Positions 1 to 10,864 of a DNA stretch of 64,000 nt are shown in pieces. Made by a program: the position numbers and the translations under genes. Every line of letters starts with the position of its first letter. The first letter of the stretch is position 1. The stretch is from contig JAJHTX010000002.1 of the NCBI GenBank assembly GCA_032164295.1, positions 930,001-994,000 of the forward strand. The letters run 5' to 3'. The notes under the pieces are model-generated. The model was not told where the DNA came from. It made no database searches and was given only the letters and a program-made list of their open reading frames with translations. This DNA is from Inonotus obliquus (Eukaryota; Basidiomycota; Agaricomycetes; Hymenochaetales; Hymenochaetaceae).

Positions 1-547
1 GTGAGCTTGGAGTGAACTGTGATAACAACTGTATTGATTGCAGCATTGCAGGAGAATGGCACACGACCCGGAAATATATCCAGATCCTTTCAACTTTGTA
101 CCGGAGCGTTTCTTCAATTCGGAAGGTGAACTCGACTACGCTGCTACTGATCCTGTGAAGTACTCCTTCGGATTCGGAAGAAGGTATGCGTGAAAGAGTG
201 AAGATAAAAGGCAGACGTGTACTGACTTGCTGCTTTTTCTAAGATTATGTGCTGGTTATCATTTTGCGGAAAATACGCTTTGGATAACTATTGCTTGTAT
301 TTTGCACTGCTTTGATATCTCGTACGCAAAGGACAATGCTGGGAACAACATTCCTGTTGGTCTTAATCCTACCTCTGGAGTGATTTCGTAAGTTTTCTTC
401 ACTGGTGGATGTATCCAGTATTGATGGGATGATTCCAATAGCCACCCAGAACCATTCCCATGTTCGATCACCCCGCGATCCGAGCTCGTTGTTGATTTGA
501 TTCATCATGGCGCCTCCGAAGCAATGTCTCTTGTCCAGAACATGTAA
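1..547 (+). CDS. cytochrome P450, 3' end (partial)
   Basis: C-terminal part of a heme-thiolate monooxygenase; the 5' part lies outside the window. Seen: after an intron ending near 43-51 comes an exon with the motif HDPEIYPDP followed by FxPERF (the PERF loop). It ends at an intron at 184-243, and the next exon completes the heme-ligand signature FGFGRRLCAG with its axial Cys. A further exon (244-387) and a last exon (442-547, stop TAA at 545-547) follow. The splice at 183/244 restores the heme motif in frame, so the joint is well supported. Family knowledge: microsomal class II P450s hydroxylate small molecules in the ER with a P450 reductase. It converges on a FAD monooxygenase, and both could be tailoring enzymes. 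Substrate unknown. Confidence 0.9.
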
Positions 548-923
548 TATTGTTTAGGGCGTGCGGTCTTGTTTGTATTGTTCAATCACGATACTCCTAT
601 GAACTGTCTTTCATTTGCTTTCCTTCCCTCTTGTCGATTTGCTTTCTGTTATCTAGCCTTTGGGTAGTATAGTATCCAACCCCAACCCTGATTGATACTC
701 ACCTATGTAGTTCGAACGCGGAGCCATCCATCTTTTTCAGAATGTTATCAACATGTGTTTACTCTGGTGTAATGAATACTCGATTCGAATGGGAAGGAAG
801 ATTGTTACATCAAGCAAGGGTGAGAATCGCTGATTAGTGTTGAAGGTAATATTGCTCTAGGTAGTTGGTGGATAACAAATAGATAAACGCCCAAGCGCGC
901 CGTATAGCAGAACGGAATGTTTA
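548..923. other. intergenic, convergent 3' ends
   Basis: About 375 bp between the stop codons of the convergent P450 and monooxygenase genes. Nothing recognisable beyond presumed 3' UTRs. Confidence 0.6.
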
Positions 924-2926
924 CTAAGGGAATGAGGAAACAGTAGCTTCGGACGCGATTATGCATTCTGAAAATGAGAAGGTTGCTCCATTCAGAACAA
1001 GTGCCTCTTCGTCAACCTGAGCCATAGACGAGGCATTCATTCGTTCTCGCATGGCGCCCCAATCCACCCACCAATCGTCAGCTGCGTCATAAGCTTCATA
1101 GCCGAAAGAGCCTTTGAATTGTTCCCAGATACGTTGGAGGAATGGATCATCCATGTTCTCCCAATCGAGAACCTTCATCGCACGAGACGCAGCGAATCCG
1201 CTATCCCGCTCCGCACGCATAGGATCATCCTTAGGTAGGACGGAGAATGCAACAGTCTCGTACTCCGTCCTCTTGATTTCTTTGCATCGATCCTGGCGGA
1301 TTTCTTGGTATGCGGATAGAAGACGAAGAATCTCGTCTGGGTCCCGCGTGCGTAAACGTGAGAAAAGCGAGCCCAGTACGGCCGCGTCTTCCATTGCGAG
1401 AGATGAACCGTGACTTGTTCCCGGCTATCCATAATTGTGAGAAACTACTATATAGGAAGGAGCGAATAGTCGCGGGAAGTAGAACATACATTCAATGCGT
1501 GCGCGGCATCTCCGAGAAGTACCACATGACCGTCGTCGCTAAACCAGTCTTCCAGTGTTTCTTGCAGAACGTGCCGGGTCTCGACTGCCTGGGAGCCTAG
1601 ATGCAGTAGACGCCTTATTCTATTGAATTGAAGAATACCACGATCAATACGTGCGATGGTTTAGACAAGAAAAAAAAATCGATTGATAAACTCACTTATC
1701 ATTGTAATCGTCGAAGTTAGCAATAACAGGAGAGGTGTCCAGGGCTTTGTACCAATCATGAGAAGCGTTGGGATTTGGCACGATCAGTTGAATCGCATAG
1801 TCGTCGGGTCCCTGATGTCCGCGTCAGCAAGAGTGGAGTTGTGTAGCGAAGCGTGACATGGAACTCACAACTAAAAATGACAACACGCAAGTGTTATTGC
1901 CCATAAAAACTTTCCACTGAGGAACCAATAAGTCACGATAACTAGTCGATGACTTCTAGACGCACCACTCCTCCTTCTTCTATCAAGGTCCTCAACTCTG
2001 GATCTTGTAGCATCTTGCTTGCAGGAACCGTATACCTTGGTGGTACTACAAGTCAGGAGATAGCCAATTTGACTGAATCGAGCTAGCATACGTATAACCG
2101 GTAAAGGGTCCAATTTTGTGGTTCTCCTTGTACCCCACCATCCGCTCCCGTACTAAACTTGTTGCACCGTCTGCTCCAACTATGACATCCGCTCCCAAAA
2201 TTTTTCCGGATGCCAGTGTTACTTTTGTATTCGAGACATCCACATCCACGACGTCAGAGTTGAAATCAATTTCAACACCCGATGCGACGACAATGTCATG
2301 AATCATAGCATAAAGGTCTGTATACTAAACCAACTCGAGACGAGATCAGCAAGCAAATGTAGTCTGCACGAGGCGAGGCTTACGGTCATTGCATAACTGT
2401 CTGCCTGGAGCTCTTTCATGATCTCCTCGTGGAAAACTAGTGAGCTTAGAAAACTGCCATTTTCGCCTTACGTCTGGAGTTAGTGCACGATTTAAATCTA
2501 ATCGCGCAATCACTCACTATCCAGCATCTCGATATACGGGCACCGGACTCCGGTTTTTACCAATCTGCTACCCAGTCCCCATTGCAGAAGAAGCTTGGTC
2601 ATATTCGGCGGGATGCGAATACCACCAGAGATCTGTACATGTGTAGAAGGCAGACACGAGGGCGAACCAAGTGTATAGGTCAGACAGGCGCTACTCAATA
2701 GCACAAAAAGTCATAGTGAACTAGCACATACATCTCCCGGACCGTTAGACCGTTCAAGTACACGGACATTGTGCCCTGCCTGCTTGAGATTGTAGGCACA
2801 CGCAAGGCCTCCGATACTCCCACCGACGATGAGAAAATTGAGGGAGACCGCGGCCTTCCGGCGAAAGAAGTCGTCGAGGACAGGTTTCGTAGGAAACGAC
2901 ATTACGGGACGTGCGGAGAGATGCAT
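924..2926 (-). CDS. FAD-dependent monooxygenase, salicylate hydroxylase-like
   Basis: Group A flavoprotein hydroxylase (PF01494-type), which uses NAD(P)H and O2 to hydroxylate an aromatic or polyketide-like substrate. Seen on the minus strand in order: the Rossmann dinucleotide motif VGGSIGGLACAYNL with ERS at the end of beta-2; GIRIPPN; a DLYAMIHD helix; the DG motif VGADGATSLVR; and the second FAD motif LLGDAAHAL followed by a conserved helix with AMEDAAVLG. The gene has several introns: 2731-2633 joins GPGD to ISGG, and 2517-2467 and 2383-2325 also keep frame. Two in-frame Met codons (2926 and 2902) are possible starts. The stop is at 924-926. Length is about 430-450 residues, normal for the family. 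All motifs are intact, so it is probably functional. Substrate cannot be read from sequence. Confidence 0.85.
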
Positions 2927-4103
2927 AGCAAAGAAAGCCCGAGCTATAAGAAGAGGAAGAAGCAGAGGAGAGGGGACTTCTTCATCAGGGTAGTTGGCTG
3001 AGGACGGAGAAAGCGAGTTTCGAGAATTACGGCACTCGTTCTGCGCCGTAACGCCGTTGCGGACATGAATGACAACACCGAGTGTATTATTGTGGCAAAG
3101 GAAGAATAGAGGTCGCTTGCTTGTTTTTTTCAAATTTTGAGATCCGCGCAAGATCTGGCACCAGTTTTTTCGATTCAATTCAAGCAGACCCAAGACTTTT
3201 CTTTGCCTGGATATCCTTTCTTCCTTATTTACTATCACCAGACTTGCTTGCTTGCGGTTTCCTATTCGATGCAGTAGTTCCTCCTGTAGGATCCTAAAAA
3301 CTCAGGACGGGAGCCAGAAATATAGTTCTTGTATGTAATCGGCTAGAGCACACCTTGTGGCACCTCGTTTACCCGCAATCACTACGCCGAACCGGCAAAG
3401 AAGCGTGGACAAGGCCTCTCTAGTGCAGTTGCAAACTCAGAGAAGAGAAGCTAAAAACCAGTGAGCAAACTAATGGAAAGAGAAGGGTACTACTAGTACA
3501 AGCCTTACTTCTAAGTGAGAGAAGTGAGAGAAGTGCGAGAGCAAATCACGAGTCAATCAATCCGATTTGGTCAATCAACGCTTGCTGGCTCGGAATCTGA
3601 TCAGTCCATGATACATATCTGGATACTCAATCAGTTTTATATTCTGCCCGTTTTTTCTCACAAATACTTAAAAGAAATAGACGGAGGGTAAGTTTGTCAG
3701 TTTCGATAGTCAATCAGCTAGCTCTTAACTTTACTCAAATGAGATTTCTACGTAGAACGACGCTTAGGGGGTTTAAGTCTAGTGAAACTTAAAACTTCAT
3801 GAGGTTCAGAAGTTATACTCAGCAACTGAAATGAATATACAAATCCGTTCAGTCTTATATTGAGCGAAGTTTCAAAGGTGCACTGAAAAGGCAGCTGATG
3901 TAAAAGGACGATGTCTCGTGTATTGGAAAAATCGAAAGGAAAATGGCATTCTCAAGTCTAATGCGTCAGCAACTCCCACCGCGCCAAGGAACAAGCGACT
4001 GGGTTATCACAACGGCGCTTCTATGACCTTGCCGTCCGAATGATCGGAAAGTTGTAGCCTGGATCCTGGGACACTAGCGGAGTCGCTCCTAACCGATTAT
4101 TTC
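2927..4103. other. intergenic region with start of the segmental duplication
   Basis: No convincing gene. From about 3538 onward the sequence matches 19153 onward (shared TCAATCAATCC, TGGCTCGGAATTTGATCA-like blocks, and CGACGCTTAGGGGGTTTAA). The 3' flank of the phosphatase gene was therefore duplicated together with the gene. 3520-3545 has a short GAGAGAAGT repeat. Confidence 0.7.
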
Positions 4104-5915
4104 CTATCCGTGTCGCGGTTTTTGAGTGTTTCTGTTCATCTGAGACGGACAACGGCTTGGGGAAAGCCACTCCAATGCGACGTCGACATCAATCAGCGCA
4201 GCGACGTCGACATCAATCAACGCAGCGCCCGCGCTTTTTGAATGGTCAATTTGCTCGTGAGTAAATACGAAGCGAGTGGTATGAGATGGATTCTGGTCTT
4301 CTGAAGCCGAAGTCGGGACAAGAGGCATATGAAAGGCGGGAATAAACCAGAACCGGCCCATGAAAACCCGTCCCAAATAGATCTCTGCGCAAACTTCGCG
4401 CGAAGCATCAAGAACCACACCCTTTTCCCTGCTAGTATGATTCGTGCTATGGGCAATTCCAATACTTGACTGCCTCGCAACTGGCTCTCCAATCACTTCC
4501 TGTAGTACTTCCAACTTTTGTTCAGTAAGCGGACGAAGTGTGTGACATTCCACGATTCCATCATCCTGAAGCGAACGAGATCGCTGATGAGCAAGTTTCA
4601 GCTCCTGAAAAGACATGCAGAGCACTGCACCTCTGATCTTTGGGCAACGGGCGCACCGTCTAAGTGCCCGAGGCGGCCAAAACTTCTTATCATCTTGACT
4701 TTATCCCATCTACCGTCTGTGAACAACTCGCTCAGCTCACTCTCCTCCGGCATGTAGTCCAAGCCTTCGCGCCTCTTCCCCAGATTTCCGTCCTTCATCC
4801 TCGTGTGCTTCTCCCATCTCTCAAGCTTGTCCACGAACTTATCGTCATATCGGGCAAGCGAGACCCAAACGGGACCTCGACCACGTTGCTGCTCGCCGTG
4901 CTTCGCACGGTCTGTCTTCTCAATCAAACGACTGGCAAAACTCACCAGTTTCGTCTTCATGCCCACGCGAGCTCGAACACGTATTTCGGGCAAGCGGACA
5001 TGTGGAAGCGGTTCCTGCCAGAAATTCCGAGGAGCTGCGTTATCGAGGAGTTGGGACCAGTAATGTAGCCATCGACGCTGGCTTGCACTGGTCACACCGT
5101 GTCGAGGCTTCTTATTCGATGACGATTGCGGTTTCATGCGCTTGTTGGTAAAAGATGCTAGGACATCGGTTATACTTTCTACTTTTTTCGACGGAATCTC
5201 GACCAAGGAAAGAAGGTAAGCACATGTCAATATTCCAGATCGACCCCAGCCAGCTACAGAAAACTGATAAGACACAACTGGAACTTTTCGCAGAAATCTG
5301 TTTCTTCACCTTTGCAATGTATTACTGCAACTCGGTCTGGCGAGCCAGCAAGCCATTCTCGAGCTTCGCGCACGAAGAGCGGTAAGTAAGCGAGAGGAGG
5401 GACACTGTGCATGTGTCAATCTGGGTAGAACATCGACAGTGGCCAATACACTTACTGGTGATCAGGAAAAGGATACCGACTCACACGACCATGAAAGAAA
5501 CTGCTAGGATAGGAATTCTCGCGAAGCGGACAGACATTGAAGATCCAGTAGTTTTCGTGATGTTCATAGTCCAAGAATTTCTTGACATCCTCTCTACGAT
5601 TTCTGTAAATGCCCTCGATACCTGCAGCAGGAAACCCCATGACAATTATATGGTCCGTCACATAAACCAGGTCGAGCTCAAGGTTGAGATTCGGGTTCCA
5701 GGTACGTTTCTTGGGTCCAGACACAATTTGCCGGAAGAAATTCGCCATTTAGGTTATATTGATCAAGGTACTAGCTAGCCAAAGTTACCAGAGAAGTAAG
5801 ACAGCAATTCTGTGGTGAACGACGAGAGGAAGGTTGCGAACATGCAAACCAATAAAAGACGAAGTACTATGTAGTAGCTGTTCAAGGCTGATGATGTCAA
5901 CATGGTGCAAACATG
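3538..5915. repeat. segmental duplication, proximal copy
   Basis: Direct copy of 19153-21815. Similarity covers the phosphatase gene, about 560 bp of its 3' flank and about 165 bp of its 5' flank, and fades at the motif GATGATGTCA (near 5890-5915 here, 21793-21815 in the other copy). This copy is shorter mainly because a ~270-bp coding block is missing. Confidence 0.9.
4104..5748 (-). CDS. PTEN/TEP1-like phosphatase, diverged copy 1
   Basis: Shortened paralogue of the gene at 19604-21652. Exons by splice reading are 5748-5456, 5404-5310, 5253-4649 and 4565-4104, sum 1455 nt, 484 aa, with no internal stop. The N-terminal PTEN domain is kept (LELDLVYVTDHIIVMGFPA, EGIYRNRRED, YPFPDH). The P-loop reads HCKAGWGRSG: Cys128 and Arg134 are present, but the residue matching human PTEN Lys128 is Trp132. 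Relative to copy 2 it lacks about 90 residues after the CAYLLSL helix, has a 22-bp tandem duplication (ALIDVDVA twice, 4185-4230), and ends about 30 residues early. The early end comes from one extra A in an A-run near 4120 that shifts the frame to a nearby stop. The C2-like part (FWFIPAFHMPL) remains. It could be a neofunctionalised, substrate-shifted or decaying copy. Expression is unknown. Confidence 0.75.
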
Positions 5916-6025
5916 CAAACTGGTGACTGGCAACTTGAAGAAAATTTGGGTGTTCCCACGGCCTCATTTAGCTTTCCCGGCCCGGGGATCGACGCACGTG
6001 CAGATCCTGTCCAACCTGCACCACG
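5749..6025. other. 5' flank of phosphatase copy 1
   Basis: Similar to the 5' flank of copy 2 only to about 5915. The GTCAC/E-box cluster of the copy 2 promoter (21816-21851) is not present here, so the duplication left that part of the promoter behind. The terminal inverted repeat of the large element starts at about 6026. Confidence 0.6.
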
Positions 6026-6510
6026 GCGGGCAAATCAGGATGGAGGTGAGGTCGGAATTTTAAATGTTTTTTTTGCCGTCATTTTAAATGCCGGTAAGCA
6101 TATCAACCCATAAGATATTATAAATATAAACCACGTGTCGATATTTTAAATGTCGATTTGCATATCAACTTCACTCTGATATTTTAAATATCGATAGACT
6201 TATATTTTATATATCAAACAGGATATCTACTTGGCAATATTTTAAATATAAATTAGTATATCTACTTGGCTGATATTTAAAATATACAATAGAATATCAT
6301 CCTGGTTCATATTATAAATGTTGTCCGGGTAGATATTGAGTGGGTGATGAGAGGGCGATGGAGGGGCGATGGGAGGGCAACGAGCGGGCAACAGGAGGGC
6401 GACAAGAGGGGGACAAGAGGACAACGGGCGGGCGATGGGAGGGTGATGAGAGGGTGATGGGAGGGCGACGGGCAGGCAACGAGAGGGTGATGAGCAGGAG
6501 TCATCCTCAC
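6026..6510 (+). repeat. left terminal inverted repeat with AT-motif array and minisatellite
   Basis: First ~300 bp: about nine ATTTTAAAT/ATATTTAAAATAT-like palindromic motifs spaced 20-40 bp apart, several next to CGATA or TATCAAC. Then 6340-6500 is a purine-rich ~9-10 bp minisatellite (GGGCGATGA/GGGCGACAA variants). The inverted counterpart is at about 16215-16720. Confidence 0.8.
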
Positions 6511-6554
6511 CACTTTCACCGCCATCTAGCGCCACAATGTGCTTGTTCATTCTG

Positions 6555-6840
6555 TTTCTTCTTTGGTGTAGATCCCACAAGAGCTGCAGTTCAATTCATC
6601 CACTAGGTAGCATAAAGTTCCATCAATGGTCAAAGCACTGTACACGATAATTCTCTTCTGACTCCACAAAGGGATTGCCCTCGATCCAGACTTGGCCAGT
6701 CATCCAGCTTCGCTGCTCTCGTCCGTAGAATTATATTGCAAATCATTACATTCCAATGCCATAAGTCTCTTGAGCCTGCATAGCAAGTCTAATCGATCAC
6801 GCACAAGAGTAAGAATGAGTATCTGTCTCAACTTGGTGTA
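6555..6840 (-). pseudogene. degraded coding remnant inside the element
   Basis: Read on the minus strand, about 95 codons are open apart from one TGA. Recognisable stretches are LVRDRLDLLCRLKRLMALE, NSTDESSEAG, then after the stop LAKSGSRAIPLWSQKR and VDELNCSSCGIYT. Such an amino-acid-like stretch with a single stop, next to a terminal repeat, fits the worn end of an element-encoded protein. The family was not identified. Confidence 0.35.
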
Positions 6841-6851
6841 AAAATCCTGGA

Positions 6852-8601
6852 CGGTAAAGAGTAATACTGGAGGCTATGATTGATATGGGCTTAATTCTGT
6901 GATTCTACCGCTTCTTCCAATTAACAATACTTCTGTGATTCTACCGCTTCTTACTTCTCTTCGGACCACGGTACTTCTGCCGTCCTATCTACGCCTGCGG
7001 TTCCAACAAAGTACAAGGCTTCTGCGATTCGTCAAGGCTAAGAACGATTGAGAACTGGTCCTGCATACGTTTAGCCAGACTTCTGCGCCAATACCAAATC
7101 ACCAATCCCTACGCTCGTCTTCCATCACAGTACCGAACCACCAGACTTCGATACCGATGATACCGATACTGTACCGTCCACCCATCCTGATACCGACGCT
7201 TAATAGTCCACGTCTAGTCGGTACTACGCCCTCGACAGCCCATACCAGAGGGAAAGGCTCACAAAGCTACGATCGGTCTGCCATACGTTGCTGCGAAGAG
7301 TTGGATCATGGTCGAAGCTCCCAGTCCGACGGTATGCCCTTCGGAACCGCCATGCGTCGATACCGACGATACCGGTGTTGATACCGATGGTCTGCTCCTG
7401 TACCGGAGTTCGTAACGTGTGCTAGGTCGAGACCACGCCCTCGGAGATCTACGTCGAAAGGAAGGTTGGAAAATGAATCATGTCCGCTGTACGCTGCTTC
7501 GATCTCGGAGGAGGCCATCGATCCGACTCGGAGGGGAAGCCAAGCAATGCCCAGTCGAGTCAGGCAACGCGTACCGATCGATATCGAGGGGCTCGAGCGA
7601 TCTCGTTGATGCTCAGGGACGATCCCAGGGTACTGATTGGTACCAAGCGGTAGAGTACCCCATTGCCAAGGTTGGGTTGTACCGACACGTCAACATCGGA
7701 GCACGCCGTCCGATCGATCGGTAGACGCCCAGACTGACGCCGCACGGATCATGATACCGGAACAAAGGTAAATCAGGATGACGTGCTTCTCCTACAACAG
7801 GGACATCGCCAGGAGCGCCCATGTGGTAGCTTGAGACACGTCCTTATTTTAGCGCTGGTCGACGTTGGTATCGCCGCCCTACCTCGGTATCACTCGTCGT
7901 GAGTTTTCATTGGGTTCTTGTCTCATCCCACCCTATTCTTAGCTATCCCCTGATAAAACTTCTTATTCATTCATCATCTTATGTTTCCCCTGATTATAAT
8001 TTTACATTCAATTCGACTTTATGTTCCATTTCTTGTACCAGATTACGGTACGATTCGACTTGTAAAAACCCCCCATTTGGTATCTTGAATGGCTACGGTA
8101 TTATGGTATTTATAGCCTGCATGTTCTACTGTAGCAAACCAGCTAATCTGAGAGGAACTTCCAGAGTGAAGGTCCGGGTTTTGCTCATCTCGTTCAAGTC
8201 CCCGTTCGTTCGTCTTGTCTCGTAGTCACCGGTATCGATACCGGTAGTCATCGTTTTCGTCTTCGTCGCCCTCGCCTCTTGTCTCACGACCAGTCCCATC
8301 AGAAACACCTCCTCAGCTCGCTTTCTCTACTGCTTCGTTCTCTCTACCGTGATACCGGACACCAGACGACTCGGTATCGACGGATTCGTCTCGGTATTGA
8401 TCGTCTCCTGATACCTCGCCTCTTGAGCAGTCACCTATAGCCTCCTGTACTCATCAATCCAGCCAGGCCCTACTATTCTCTCTTGACGACTTGTCTGTGA
8501 CTGTACGACTTAGTACCGCCACGTACCGGCCCTCCCAACGCATCTAAATTGTACCCCCCTCATCCGGTACTTCTGATACCGGCCGCGATCTCGCACATTC
8601 A
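6852..8601 (+). repeat. repeat unit R1 (GGTACC-rich, ~1.75 kb)
   Basis: Starts CGGTAAAGAGTAATA and ends GCGATCTCGCACATTCA. It is very rich in CGGTAY/RTACCG hexamers, with an 18-bp perfect palindrome ACCGGTATCGATACCGGT at 8228-8245 and a TATTTATA-containing, strongly conserved ~330-bp block (7899-8225). It has no protein-coding character. Near-identical copies: 9141-10864 (-), 10861-12519 (+), 13631-15375 (-). Confidence 0.9.
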
Positions 8602-9044
8602 ACGGAGTCAATCATGTTGTTGGATAGACTGAGAGAAGTTAGATCATAAAGCGCAGAAAGAGATGGGATAGAAACAAGGAGGTTAGAAGAGAGGTCAAGG
8701 TGGGTGAGGAAGGTAAGAGTGGGAAGCATAAATTCTCGTGAAAGCATTATCGGCAAGGCATAGGTGCCTCAGTTGCGCCCATTTCAGAGGTGAAAGTCGG
8801 AATAGAAGGGGAGATGAGGATGGAGACTCCTCCGACAAGTCGTCCTCCTCGGATTCCTCCTGTACCGTCTCTGGCAAGTTCGAGCTATGAAATCCGCGAC
8901 CAGACACACAATGGCCCAGTTTACGTACCTGTGATCGTGTAGCGTCACCTTCTCTTTGGAGCTGATCATCAACGACAACATCTAAGAAGATATGGCCGGG
9001 GTTATCCAAGCCGCTCTTCTTTATTGTCAAGCTCCTGAGAGAGA
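8602..9044 (-). pseudogene. captured leucine-rich-repeat gene fragment
   Basis: On the minus strand this reads SLRSLTIKKSGLDNPG, then LLFRLSPLKWAQLRHLCLADNA, then after a frame slip LTHLDLSSNLLVSIPSLSAL and LTSLSLSNNMIDSV, a typical LRR series (LxxLxLSxN). A GTACGT...TAG intron-like interval (about 8933-8889) is still present, so capture was at DNA level. The fragment is cut at GACTCCGT by the terminal TGAATGTGCGAG of R1 and on the other side by a 96-bp piece of the same repeat (9045-9140). It is truncated and frameshifted, and cannot encode a working protein. Confidence 0.7.
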
Positions 9045-9140
9045 CGGTAAAGAGTAATACCGGAGGCTACGATCAATATGGGCTTAATTCTGCGATTCTA
9101 CCGCTTCTTCCAATTAACAATACTTCTGCGATTCTACCGC
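9045..9140 (+). repeat. 96-bp head fragment of the R unit
   Basis: Matches the first ~96 bp of R1 (CGGTAAAGAGTAATA to ATTCTACCG) and is directly joined to the terminus of R2, TGAATGTGCGAG. Confidence 0.8.
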
Positions 9141-10864
9141 TGAATGTGCGAGAACGCGGCCGGTATTAGAAATACTGGATGAGGGGGGTACGATTTAGAT
9201 GCGTTGGGAGGGCCGGTACGTGGCGGTACTAAGTCGTACAGTCACAGACAAGTCGTCAAGAGAGAATAGTAGGGCCTGGCTGGATTGATGAGTACAGGAG
9301 ACTATAGGTGACCGCTCAAGAGGAGAGGTATCAGGAGACGATCAATACCGAGACGAATCCGTCGATACCGAATCGTCTGGTGTCCGGTATTACGGTAGAG
9401 AGAACGAAGCAGTAGAGGAAGCGAGCTGAGGAGGTGTTTCTGATGGGACTGGTCGTGAGACGAGAGACGAGGGCGACGAAGACGAGAACAACGACTACCG
9501 GTATCGATACCGGTGACTACGAGACGAGACGAACGAACGGGGACTTGAACGGGATGAGCAAAACCCGGACCTTCACTCTGGAAGTTCCTCTCAGATTAGC
9601 TGGTTTGCTACAGTAGAACATGCAGGCTATAAATACCATAATACCGTAGCCATTCAAGATACCAAATGGGGGGTTTTTACAAGTCGAATCGTACCGTAAT
9701 CCGGTACAAGAAATGGAACATAAAGTCGAATTGAATGTAAAATTACAATCAGGGGAAACATAAGACGATGAATGAATAAGAAGTTTTATCAGGGGGTAGC
9801 TAAGAATAGGGTGGGACGAGACAAGAACCCAACGAAAACTCACGACGAGTGATACCGAGGTAGGGCGGCGATACCGACGTCGACCAGCGCTAAATTAAGG
9901 ACGTGTCTCAAGCTACCGCATGGGCGCTCCTGGCGATGTCCCTGTTGTAGGAGAAGCACGTCATCCTGATTTACCTTTGTTCCGGTATCATGATCCGTGC
10001 GGCGTCAGTCTGGGCGTCTACCGGTCGATCGGACGGCGTGCTCCGATGTTGACGTGTCGGTACAACCCAACCTTGGCAATGGGGTACTCTACCGTTCGGT
10101 ACCAATCAGTACCCTGGGATCGTCCCTGAGCATCGCTCTAGCCCCTCGATATCGACCGGTACGCGTCGCCTGACTCGACTGGGCATTGCTTGGCTTCCCC
10201 TCCGAGTCGGATCGATGGCCTCCTCCGAGATCGAAGCAGCGTACGGTGGACTTGATTCATTTCCCAACCTTCCTCTCGACGTAGATCTCCGATGGCGTGG
10301 TCTCGACCTAGCACACGTAACGAACTTCGGTACCGGAGCGGACCATCGGTATCAACACCGGTATCGTCGGTATCGATGCACGGCGGTTCGGAAGGGCATA
10401 CCGTCGGGCTTGGAGCCTCGACCATGATCCAACTCTTCGCAGCAACGTATGGCAGACCGAGTGCAGCTCTGTGAGCCTTTTTCTATGGTACGGGCTGTCA
10501 AGGGCATAGTATCGACTAGGTGTGGAGTATTAAGCGTCGGTATCAGGACGGGTGGACGGTACGGTATCGGTATCATCGGTATCGAAGTCTGGTGGTTCGG
10601 TACTATGATGGAAGACGGGCGTAGGGATTGGTGATTCGGTATTGGCGCAGAAGTGGACCAGTTCTCAATCGTTCTTAGCCTTGTCGAATCGCAGAAGCCT
10701 CGTACTTTGTTGGAACCGCAGGCGTAGATAGGACGGCAGAAGTACCGTGGTCCGAAGAGAAGTAAGAAGCGGTAGAATCGCAGAAGTATTGTTAATTGGA
10801 AGAAGCGGTAGAATCGCAGAATTAAGCCCATATCGATCGTAGCCTCCGGTATTACTCTTTACCG
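9141..10864 (-). repeat. repeat unit R2
   Basis: Inverted copy of R1. It begins TGAATGTGCGAGAACGCGG and ends TACTCTTTACCG. It contains the 18-bp palindrome at 9497-9514. It abuts R3 head to head with no spacer. Confidence 0.9.

Noticed and set aside
6340..6580. Pro/Ser-rich open stretches in the TIR minisatellites (also 16150-16514)
   Set aside because: They arise from translating a G- or C-rich tandem repeat in several frames; no start context or splice logic.
7899..8225. A 108-codon open stretch present in all four R units
   Set aside because: It is conserved because the DNA repeat is conserved; it overlaps the TATA-like block, shows no domain and has open stretches on both strands. Treated as non-coding.
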